A stretch of DNA of 5,276 nucleotides from an uncultured Polyangiaceae bacterium. GTDB lineage: Bacteria > Myxococcota_A > Polyangia > Polyangiales > Houyiibacteriaceae. The DNA lies in contig CAMYJN010000217.1 in assembly GCA_947258625.1 (NCBI GenBank), positions 1 through 5,276 on the forward strand, given 5' to 3'. Of the stretch, positions 1 to 5,276 are shown one piece after another. Below the pieces are notes generated by a model that ran no database searches, was not told the origin of the DNA, and saw only the letters and a list, made by a program, of their open reading frames with translations. The position numbers and the translations under genes were made by a program. The stretch's first letter is position 1. Each line of letters begins with the position of its first letter.

Positions 1-394
1 AGGTCAGCGGTTCGCTTCGATAGATCTTACCATCGACTTTCGCGACCGCTGGCGCGAATTCGTAGGTCCCCGCTGCCCTTGGAAGCAACACATAGATGTT
101 CGCGATGCTCGACTCTTTTTGGACGCCAGAGCCAAAGCCAAAGCTGAACTGCATCGGGCGCATCGTTTGATGTGACACGATCTCGAGCTCGAGATGCTTC
201 TTGAGGTCGCTGAGCTGCAAGTCCTGGATGGTTCCGCCACGCGCGCGAACTCTGACCTCCAGTCGTATCGAGTCGCCGACTCGCGCCTCACTGGGTGTCG
301 CGTTGAGCGTGACCGTCACCTCCGGCTCGGCGGCGGCTGTGGCGGACCACGTTATCGCAGACATGGCAACGAAGAGCAGCGCGAGGATTCGCAT
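1..394 (-). CDS. batD: BatD, N-terminal part (continues past left edge)
   Basis: Translation from ATG at 394 gives 131 residues with no stop before the window ends, so the gene is cut by the window and not broken. The protein starts with a signal peptide (MRILALLFVAMSAITW, cleavage probably after AAA at about 20-22). A beta-rich domain follows: VTVTLNATPSEARVGDSIRL, then LSDLKKHLELEIVS, then a Phe/Gly/Ser-rich FSFGFGSG (83-90). The stretch YVLLPRAAGTYEFAPAVAKV (101-120), followed by DGKIYRSEPL, matches the BatD pattern of a strand, a Gly-[FY] turn and then DGKxYxSxPL. BatD is a large, mostly periplasmic membrane-anchored protein, usually over 400 residues, so most of it is missing here. The ATG shares one base with the batC stop (TGATG) and is preceded by AAGGA, which supports this start. 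Confidence 0.88.
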   Translation of the reverse strand, partial: MRILALLFVAMSAITWSATAAAEPEVTVTLNATPSEARVGDSIRLEVRVRARGGTIQDLQLSDLKKHLELEIVSHQTMRPMQFSFGFGSGVQKESSIANIYVLLPRAAGTYEFAPAVAKVDGKIYRSEPLT

Positions 395-1281
395 CACCAA
401 TCCTTCTCGGGTGGCGGACGGCCGGCGCTTCGGCGGCGGGCGCGCTGCAGGGGAAGGTTTTCTTCGTTCTGCTCGAGGGCGTCCAGAAAGCGCTGAACTT
501 CGTCGCGGGGGATCGGCTGGGCTTGTTGCTGTTCGTTCTCAGGCTCGTTCTCGTTTCCGGACTCGTTCTCGTTCTCAGGCTCGTTCTCGTTTTCGGATTC
601 AGACTCGCTCTCGGACTCGTCTTCGGAGTCGTCTTCGGACTCGTTTTCGGACTCGTCTCCGGACTCGTCTCCGGACTCGTCTCCGGACTCGGACTCGTCT
701 GCGGACTCGGACTCGTCTTCGGAGTCGTCTTCGGACTCGTCTGCGGACTCGGATTCCTGCTCCTGTTCTTGCTGCTGTTGCTTCTCTTCTTCCTCTCGAA
801 TTCGCTTCAAGGCGTATTCGAGATTCCACGCGGCATTGCGATCCCCGGGTCGCACGCGGAGTGACCGCTTGAACGCGTCCGCCGCTTCACGGAAGTGTGC
901 AGACGACTCTTCGTAGGATTCCTGCTGCGACAGCGCGTCTCCCTCGCGGGCAAACGCGATCCCCAGGTCGTAGTATGCGTCGGCGCGCGTGTTCGGCGCC
1001 GCCGAGGGGTCTGCGGCGGCGATGAACGCTTCCTTGGCTTGCTCGCTCAGGTCTTGCCCAAGGAGCGCAAGCCCACGATTGAGCTGCAGGGCCCGCGCCT
1101 CCGGCAGCTCGCGGGTCGCCTCGTCGTACGCTTCGAGAGCCGGTCCGTACTGCTCCTGAGCCATCAGCTGGTTGCCCCGTTTCGCGTTCGGATTCTCGGC
1201 GCGAAGAGGAGTCCAAGCCGACGCGCTTGCGGGGAAAGCAAGCGCTGCCGCACAGAAGACGAACAGGGCGGACCACCTCAT
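394..1281 (-). CDS. batC: BatC, periplasmic TPR protein with acidic linker
   Basis: The product has 295 residues. A signal peptide (1-22, likely cut after SASA) directs it to the periplasm. Residues about 33-150 form TPR-like helical repeats, ending in RPGDRNAAWNLEYALKRI (143-160), a typical end of the BatC TPR block. Residues 163-245 are low complexity: first Glu/Gln, then mostly Asp, Glu and Ser, then Glu/Asn, which gives an extremely negative, presumably disordered tract. The C-terminus recovers a conserved BatC block: PRDEVQRFLDALEQNEENL (248-266), an Arg-rich stretch, and the terminal EKDW. The family is thought to be a protein-binding partner of the VWA proteins BatA and BatB. The ATG start has AAGGAGGA upstream and overlaps the BatB stop as ATGA. 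Linkers of this kind are common in BatC but are often Gln/Asp-rich; this one is unusually rich in Asp-Glu-Ser. Confidence 0.93.
   Translation of the reverse strand: MRWSALFVFCAAALAFPASASAWTPLRAENPNAKRGNQLMAQEQYGPALEAYDEATRELPEARALQLNRGLALLGQDLSEQAKEAFIAAADPSAAPNTRADAYYDLGIAFAREGDALSQQESYEESSAHFREAADAFKRSLRVRPGDRNAAWNLEYALKRIREEEEKQQQQEQEQESESADESEDDSEDESESADESESGDESGDESGDESENESEDDSEDESESESESENENEPENENESGNENEPENEQQQAQPIPRDEVQRFLDALEQNEENLPLQRARRRSAGRPPPEKDW
401..405 (-). promoter_or_regulatory. Ribosome binding site for batD within the batC end
   Basis: The minus strand reads AAGGA six bases before ATG at 394. It lies in the codons for the conserved Glu-Lys-Asp-Trp end of BatC, so one sequence serves both the BatC C-terminus and batD translation initiation. 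Confidence 0.65.
610..740. repeat. 35-bp direct repeat pair (610-644 and 706-740)
   Basis: Bases 610-644 and 706-740 are identical over 35 positions and lie 96 bases apart, which is a multiple of three. Both copies encode the core ESEDDSEDESE. The exact identity at DNA level over a degenerate-codon stretch suggests a recent internal duplication of part of the acidic tract. Confidence 0.85.
649..684. repeat. 12-bp perfect tandem repeat, three copies
   Basis: The unit ggactcgtctcc (plus strand) occurs at 649-660, 661-672 and 673-684 with no mismatch, and a partial unit follows. It is a multiple of three and encodes Gly-Asp-Glu-Ser repeated three times, so gain or loss of a copy would keep the batC frame. 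Confidence 0.93.
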
Positions 1282-2336
1282 GTTTTCCTCCTTCGGCGGC
1301 GTATGATCCAGGCCTCCGGAAGAATCGCTTCGAGGACGATGAAAAGAAACCCGGGGAGAAGTGCCAGGGCGAACCGGTTCTCATGCACGGTGACTCGCCG
1401 CGCCTTTCTCTCCGATGCTTGGAGCTTTGCGAGCTCGGCGCGGATTTCGGTCACGCCCACGGTGCCTTCTTCGGCTCGCACGTATTCCCCTCCGGTGATC
1501 GACGCGATCTCTTCGAGCGTGTCTTCGTTCTCAGCGCTGAGCGCGGTCATGATCAGGCGGCCGTTTGCGTCCTTCATGTGTCCGATGAGTGTGCCGTCGG
1601 CAGTGTAGCTCGGAATCGGTTCACCGCTGCCCGAACCAATCCCCACGGCGTAGACCTTGATTCCTGCGGCCTGCAGCTCTTCGGCGGCTGCAATCGGATC
1701 GCCTTCGTGATCTTCTCCATCGGTCAACAAGAGCACGACTTTGGAACGGCGGTCCGGATTCCCTTCGTCGCTGCGGCTTTCGTTGGAGCTTTCGATCAGC
1801 CGTTTGGACGCGATCAGCGCCTTCCCGATAGCGGTTCCGCCGACCGGCATGTCCATCGGCCCCAAGTCGCGCAGGAACAACCGCACGGCGGAGTAGTCGA
1901 CCGTCATGGGAAAGGCCATCGCGTCGCCGGCAAAGGCAACGAGGCCGACGCGGTCTCCATCGAGATCGGCCAGCAGACGTTTGAGCTCCGCCTTGGCTCG
2001 CTTGATTCGGCTTGGGTGCACGTCCCGGGCGAGCATGCTCTTCGAGAAATCCAGCGCGATGACGATGTCGATTCCGCGCTTTCGAAGGACTCGCGTCCGG
2101 CTTCCGTACTGCGGCCCCGCAAACGCAACAATCACGAGCGCCGCCCCAAGCAACAGAAGCATGGCCCGCACGCTCCGCCACCACTTGGCGCGGCCAGCGA
2201 TCAAGGGTTGGACTGTCACGCTCCTTCCGAAAAGCTCGGTTGCCCGTTCCCGCCTCGCTGCGTTCCATCCAAGCAGCGCGACCGCGGCTGGCAGCAAGGC
2301 CAAAAGCCAAAGAAGCTGCGGGTCAGCCCAGGTCAC
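1278..2336 (-). CDS. batB: BatB, membrane-anchored VWA protein
   Basis: With the start I prefer, the product has 352 residues. It has an N-terminal membrane segment (about 4-22) following the family-typical ADPQLLWLL, a second at about 56-74, a VWA domain (about 88-300) and a C-terminal membrane segment (about 322-342) ending in a run of arginines. The MIDAS residues are intact: DFSKS (96-100), Thr168 in GGTAIGKAL, and TDGED (215-219). A polar insertion rich in Asn, Ser, Asp and Glu lies just before the TDG strand. Unlike the VWA-TPR fusions of many gammaproteobacteria, there is no TPR tail here; the TPR part is the separate downstream gene. The longest frame opens at GTG 2342, but that codon lies inside the Shine-Dalgarno sequence GAGGAGG. 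GTG at 2336 has five-base spacing and gives the same GTGA overlap seen elsewhere in the operon. Confidence 0.92.
   Translation of the reverse strand: MTWADPQLLWLLALLPAAVALLGWNAARRERATELFGRSVTVQPLIAGRAKWWRSVRAMLLLLGAALVIVAFAGPQYGSRTRVLRKRGIDIVIALDFSKSMLARDVHPSRIKRAKAELKRLLADLDGDRVGLVAFAGDAMAFPMTVDYSAVRLFLRDLGPMDMPVGGTAIGKALIASKRLIESSNESRSDEGNPDRRSKVVLLLTDGEDHEGDPIAAAEELQAAGIKVYAVGIGSGSGEPIPSYTADGTLIGHMKDANGRLIMTALSAENEDTLEEIASITGGEYVRAEEGTVGVTEIRAELAKLQASERKARRVTVHENRFALALLPGFLFIVLEAILPEAWIIRRRRRKT
1286..1293 (-). promoter_or_regulatory. Ribosome binding site for batC
   Basis: The minus strand reads AAGGAGGA, with GGAGG five bases before ATG at 1281. This is the strongest Shine-Dalgarno sequence in the window and may give BatC a higher translation rate than its neighbours. 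Confidence 0.8.
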
Positions 2337-3445
2337 GGCCACCTCCTCAGCCAGAGCAGAAACAGGAACTCGATCAGAAGAAAGAGTAGGGCGGGGCCCA
2401 CGAAGGCGGGGAACAGCTCGGTGTACATGCGTCCTGCATCCTCGATATCGGTCTTCTCGAGCGCGTCGAGGATTTGGTGGAAACTTTGCTCGAGAGCCTC
2501 CCGATCGCTGACCAGGAAAAATTCGCCGCCCGTCTTTTCAGCCATCTCATCGAGGAGCTCCGGGTTGACCGGGTAGTTCCCCGTGCCGAACAGCGCGCGG
2601 CCGAAGACGCCAGTCCCCCGTTGGACCGGCGCAGCATCGGAGACGCCCATCAGGATTGGATAGATCTTGACGCCCATTGCGCTCGCGAGGTCCGCGGCCT
2701 GCGAAGGTGACACGTTGCCGGCATTCGACTCACCGTCGGTCAGTAGAATCATCACCTTGCTCTTTGCGCGCGACCGCTTGAGCCGGTTCAGGCTGACGCC
2801 CACCGCGTTGCCGATCGCGGTGCCGCGCCCGTCGATCTGGTCGAGCTGAAGTCCGCGCAGCGCCGTGCGTAGGGCTTCACGATCGGTCGTGAGCGGGAGA
2901 AGCGTATAAGCGTCGACCCCGAACACGACCGCGCCAATCCGATCGTTTGGCCGACGATTGATGAACTCCCGAACCACTGACTTCGTGGCTTTGAAGCGGG
3001 TCGGCCGGATGTCCGAGGCTTCCATCGAGCGGGACATGTCGAGGGTGAGAATGATTTCGATGCCGCTCACCTCGGCGGTATCTCGTGCGTGAATGCTCTG
3101 GGGTCCCGCTAGGCCCACCACCAGAAGCGCAACGGCGACGGCGCGCAACGCGCCCGGCAGGTCGGCGAGACGCGAGCGCCAGCTCCCCTCCGGGATCTGC
3201 AGCGCAGAGGCCCGGCTGAACTGGAGCCGCGGTCGCGAAAGCCGTTGCACCCAGACACGACCAAACCAAACCATCGGAACGGCGAGCAGGAGTAAGGCCG
3301 CCCAGGGGCGCTCGAAGCGAAGCTGCTCGTCGGTGATCAAGAGCTGATACCTCGACTCGAGGTAGCGCAGGCTGACGACGAGCCCGGCGAACGCGGCTGC
3401 TCCAAGCCATGCAAACGCCCAACCTTGGCGCTCTGCGCGGGTCAC
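2333..3445 (-). CDS. batA: BatA, membrane-anchored VWA protein
   Basis: The product has 370 residues and a von Willebrand factor A domain (about 128-325) between membrane segments. The MIDAS metal site looks complete: DMSRS (136-140), Thr209 in GRGTAIG, and TDGES (236-240). Membrane segments lie at about 98-115 just before the domain and 346-366 at the C-terminus. The block FERPWAALLLLAVPMVW (44-60) matches the usual N-terminus of BatA, so residues 1-43, with a further hydrophobic stretch at about 10-26, look like an added N-terminal segment. The late block TGGEFFLVSDREALEQ and LDALEKTDIE are typical of BatA and distinguish it from BatB. BatA is thought to bind partner proteins in a metal-dependent way at the inner membrane, probably with BatB. 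The start is GTG, with GGAGG six bases upstream, and it overlaps the previous stop as GTGA. Confidence 0.93.
   Translation of the reverse strand: MTRAERQGWAFAWLGAAAFAGLVVSLRYLESRYQLLITDEQLRFERPWAALLLLAVPMVWFGRVWVQRLSRPRLQFSRASALQIPEGSWRSRLADLPGALRAVAVALLVVGLAGPQSIHARDTAEVSGIEIILTLDMSRSMEASDIRPTRFKATKSVVREFINRRPNDRIGAVVFGVDAYTLLPLTTDREALRTALRGLQLDQIDGRGTAIGNAVGVSLNRLKRSRAKSKVMILLTDGESNAGNVSPSQAADLASAMGVKIYPILMGVSDAAPVQRGTGVFGRALFGTGNYPVNPELLDEMAEKTGGEFFLVSDREALEQSFHQILDALEKTDIEDAGRMYTELFPAFVGPALLFLLIEFLFLLWLRRWP
2342..2348 (-). promoter_or_regulatory. Ribosome binding site deciding the batB start
   Basis: The minus strand reads GAGGAGG here. GTG at 2342 begins with the last G of this element and so cannot be spaced properly from it. 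GTG at 2336 is five bases away and overlaps the batA stop as GTGA, so it is the likelier start. Confidence 0.75.
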
Positions 3446-4383
3446 GATGCGCCTCCGTCGTGGCGCACGGCTGACGGCCGGGTCCGATCGACCAGCGCGA
3501 GCGCTTCTTCGATCAAGCTGCGCGACGCGTCATCGGCGAGAGAGGCCTTTGCGAACTTCACCAGGTCGCATTGACCGAGAAACCCGACCACTTCTGCGGG
3601 AGCGACGGCCAGCGACTTTGCGAGATCGAGCTGACCTGCGATTTCATCCGTGGTGCTTTCGAGCCCGTGGAAACCATAGCGGCGGCCGAGGTAGGCGCGG
3701 ATCGAATCGCTGACCGCGTCGACCCATGGCTCGGTTCGGCCTTCGGCGATCGCGCCGGCGCGGCCTCGCTCGAGCTCGTGTAGCTCCGCGAAAGCGGTTT
3801 CCCAGGGCGGCGGCGGAGGCGGCGGTGCGGGCTCGGGCCTGTCCCGCTTCTGCCACCAGCGCATGAACAGCCATGCCAACAGCGCGCCGATCGCTAGCGC
3901 GAGCAGGGCGCCGAGGATGAGCAGCAGCCTGTAGTCGTCCTGCTCGATGACCGCGGGCTGGCTCGGCGGCTTGAGCTGGGCGTCCGGCTCGTTCGCCAGC
4001 AGCGAACGGACTTCGATACGGCTGCTGTTCGAATCGAGCTCGACGAGATCGCCGCCGGCGCTGGTGACGCGCACTCGAATCGGACCCAACTCATGGGCCC
4101 CGACATCGAAGCAAAGAAGCTGAAGCTCGAAGCTGAAGGTCTTGGATGTGCCGTCCGGCGAAGGGGCGATAGTGAGCTTTTTGCCCAGAATCTCGAAGGG
4201 CTCGAACGATTGCTCCGGTACCGCCACGTCGTCGGAGGCGGCGGCGGTCACGGTCAAGATCACGTCAATCGCATCGCCGATCGTGGTCTCGAGCGGCGCG
4301 TCGAGCGCGATGCTCGGCTCCTGCCCCAAGGCGATGGTGGGCGCGAGCAAGGAACACAGTACGATGGCGACTCCGCGTTTCAC
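3442..4383 (-). CDS. Bat operon membrane protein, BatD/DUF4381-like
   Basis: The product has 313 residues. Visible parts in order are: a signal peptide (about 1-20, cleavage likely after ALG); an extracytoplasmic, probably beta-sandwich region (about 23-130) resembling the repeats of BatD; one strong membrane segment (about 153-174) ending in Trp/Arg; a proline-rich linker with seven prolines in a row (187-193); and a helical cytoplasmic domain (194-306) containing RAYLGRRYGFHG and FLGQCDLVKFAK. That tail resembles those of DUF4381-type proteins encoded between DUF58 and VWA genes. A role as a membrane scaffold linking the cytoplasmic DUF58/MoxR side to the periplasmic Bat proteins is inference. 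The start is GTG at 4383, overlapping the upstream stop as GTGA. It has no clear Shine-Dalgarno sequence, so translation probably depends on coupling; the signal peptide beginning at this codon supports the choice. The exact family name is less certain than the operon membership. Confidence 0.85.
   Translation of the reverse strand: MKRGVAIVLCSLLAPTIALGQEPSIALDAPLETTIGDAIDVILTVTAAASDDVAVPEQSFEPFEILGKKLTIAPSPDGTSKTFSFELQLLCFDVGAHELGPIRVRVTSAGGDLVELDSNSSRIEVRSLLANEPDAQLKPPSQPAVIEQDDYRLLLILGALLALAIGALLAWLFMRWWQKRDRPEPAPPPPPPPWETAFAELHELERGRAGAIAEGRTEPWVDAVSDSIRAYLGRRYGFHGLESTTDEIAGQLDLAKSLAVAPAEVVGFLGQCDLVKFAKASLADDASRSLIEEALALVDRTRPSAVRHDGGAS
3451..3457 (-). promoter_or_regulatory. Ribosome binding site for batA
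   Basis: The minus strand carries GGAGG at 3456-3452, six bases ahead of GTG at 3445. It lies inside the end of the upstream gene and supports the GTG start with the GTGA overlap. Confidence 0.75.
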
Positions 4384-5267
4384 CGATAGCCCGTGAGTCG
4401 TCGCTGCCGCAGGCGGAACAGCTCGGTCAAGGGGCGGACGAAGTCGCGTTCCGTGCTCACCGTGACGTGGTCCAGCTTCAGCCGGCGAAACAGATGCTCG
4501 CGTGCCGCACGTTCACGCTGTGCCTCGCGTGCGTATTCGGCGCGCACCTTCGAGTTGGAGGTGTCGATTTCGACCAGCTCACCCGTTTCCAAGTCTTCGA
4601 CGAGGGCGAGGCCCACATCCGCGAGCTCGTCCTCGCGCGGGTCGGAAATTTGAATCGGAATGACATCGTGCTTCGCCGACACGACCTTCAACGCCTTCTC
4701 GTATTGGTCCGCGATGAAATCGCTGATCACGAACGCCACCGTTCGGCGCTTTCCGATCCCGCCGAGAAGGTCCAGGGCCACGCCGAGATCGGTGCCTTCG
4801 CCGGCGGGGTTGGCGTTGAGAATCTCGGTGACCACGCGCATCACGTGCGAGCGGCCCTTTTTGGGCGGCACGAAGCGTTCGATGCGGTCGGTGAAGAGAA
4901 TCAGCCCCACGCGGTCGTTGTTCTTGATCGCGCTGAACGCAAGCAGCGCCGCCACCTCGGCAACGGTCTCGATCTTTGGCTTCTCGGTCGAGCCGAAGCG
5001 CTCGCTCGCCGAAAGGTCGACGAGAAGCATGACCGTCATCTCGCGTTCCTCGGTGAAAACTTTCACGTAGGTGTCGTTCATGCGCGCGCTCACGTTCCAG
5101 TCGATGAAGCGAACATCGTCGCCGGGCTGGTACTGACGCACTTCGCTGAACGCCATGCCGCGACCTTTGAAGACCGAGTGGTAGCTACCCGCCAGCTGGT
5201 CGTTGGCGAGCCTCGACGTGTAGATCTCGATCTTCTTGAGTTTCTTGACGAGCTCCCGAGAGATCAC
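4380..5267 (-). CDS. DUF58 domain protein of the Bat/MoxR operon
   Basis: This is a soluble cytoplasmic protein of 295 residues with no signal peptide or membrane segment. The family hallmark is clear: an N-terminal block with YHSVFKGRGM (residues 29-38), then QYQPGDDVRFIDWNVSARM (45-63). A VWA-like fold follows, with an intact MIDAS motif DLSAS (84-88), a downstream Thr in GEGTD (156-160) and ISDF (171-174) where classical VWA proteins carry TDG. The C-terminal part (about 220-285) is charged and probably helical. DUF58 genes typically sit directly after a moxR ATPase gene and before VWA genes, which suggests a MoxR-linked adaptor role; this is inference. The start is GTG, with AGG six bases upstream, and relatives typically begin M-I-x-K/R-E-L, which fits. 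The frame stays open to the window edge, so a start further upstream cannot be excluded. The stop overlaps the next start as GTGA. Confidence 0.93.
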   Translation of the reverse strand: MISRELVKKLKKIEIYTSRLANDQLAGSYHSVFKGRGMAFSEVRQYQPGDDVRFIDWNVSARMNDTYVKVFTEEREMTVMLLVDLSASERFGSTEKPKIETVAEVAALLAFSAIKNNDRVGLILFTDRIERFVPPKKGRSHVMRVVTEILNANPAGEGTDLGVALDLLGGIGKRRTVAFVISDFIADQYEKALKVVSAKHDVIPIQISDPREDELADVGLALVEDLETGELVEIDTSNSKVRAEYAREAQRERAAREHLFRRLKLDHVTVSTERDFVRPLTELFRLRQRRLTGYR

Positions 5268-5276
5268 GACAGGCCT

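Larger units (their letters stand above)
547..795 (-). repeat. Asp/Glu/Ser-coding low-complexity repeat tract in batC
   Basis: These bases encode BatC residues 163-245. On the plus strand they read as variants of a six-base unit such as ggactc or tcgtct. The tract is internal to the gene and stays in frame, so the protein continues into its conserved C-terminus. It has Glu/Gln-rich, Ser/Asp/Glu-rich and Glu/Asn-rich subregions. Such repeats may vary in length between strains by slippage or recombination; that is inference. Confidence 0.9.

Noticed and set aside
180..195. Perfect 16-bp palindrome (atctcgagctcgagat), possible operator
   Set aside because: It lies within batD and arises from Leu-Glu-Leu-Glu codons (ctcgag repeated); no promoter or gene start is near it.
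4..291. Minus-strand open frame of 95 codons at the left edge
   Set aside because: It overlaps the batD frame, is rich in Ser/Arg/Cys with no recognisable motif, and lacks a ribosome binding site; the batD frame has a signal peptide and family pattern.
523..864. Plus-strand open frame rich in Val/Leu/Phe/Gly that looks like a membrane protein
   Set aside because: The hydrophobic pattern is a by-product of reading the same batC repeat in another frame; there is no ribosome binding site and it lies inside a conserved gene.
201..872. Plus-strand open frame rich in Arg-Thr/Arg-Ser repeats
   Set aside because: It is the complement of the acidic repeat tract of batC; the repeat suppresses stop codons in several frames. 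BatC has family motifs on both sides of the tract, while this frame has none.
1227..2576. Long plus-strand open frame (449 codons)
   Set aside because: It lies antisense to batB and parts of batA and batC, which have clear domains and motifs; long antisense frames are common in GC-rich DNA. No recognisable domain is seen.
4326..4383. Possible lipoprotein signal at Cys10 of the 3442-4383 product
   Set aside because: The residues before the Cys are Ile-Val-Leu, not a lipobox with Gly, Ala or Ser at -1; an ordinary signal peptide ending near residue 20 fits better.

Overview
The window is one tightly packed stretch of a Bat (Bacteroides aerotolerance-type) operon, read entirely on the minus strand from the right edge to the left edge. 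The transcribed order is: a cytoplasmic DUF58 protein, a membrane protein with a BatD/DUF4381-like layout, BatA (VWA), BatB (VWA), BatC (TPR plus a very acidic linker), and the N-terminal part of BatD, which runs off the left edge. There is no intergenic space. Every stop codon overlaps the next start (GTGA three times, ATGA once, TGATG once), so one polycistronic message with translational coupling is the natural reading. The operon promoter, and the MoxR-family AAA+ ATPase gene that usually precedes the DUF58 gene, would lie beyond the right edge; the rest of batD and the terminator would lie beyond the left edge.

Region by region: 4380-5267 DUF58 protein; 3442-4383 signal peptide, beta-rich domain, one TM and helical cytoplasmic tail; 2333-3445 BatA with an extra N-terminal membrane segment; 1278-2336 BatB, for which I prefer a start two codons inside the longest reading frame; 394-1281 BatC; 1-394 BatD N-terminus, including a signal peptide and the start of the beta-rich domain.

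How the parts fit: in this family MoxR ATPases are thought to act as chaperone-like partners of VWA proteins. The DUF58 protein and the two membrane-anchored VWA proteins all keep MIDAS metal-binding motifs. BatC and BatD would supply protein-binding surfaces in the periplasm. The system is linked to envelope integrity and stress tolerance, but its exact biochemistry is not established, and nothing in this window settles it.

The organism is a Gram-negative bacterium, judging from the signal peptides and periplasmic Bat proteins, with GC-rich DNA and frequent GTG starts. A deltaproteobacterial or myxobacterial-type lineage, or a related phylum, is a reasonable guess, but no phylogenetic marker is present. 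The most unusual local sequence is the Asp/Glu/Ser/Asn repeat tract in batC (about 547-795), which contains tandem and longer direct DNA repeats. I see no mobile element, RNA gene or CRISPR array, and no sign of a wholly new system.
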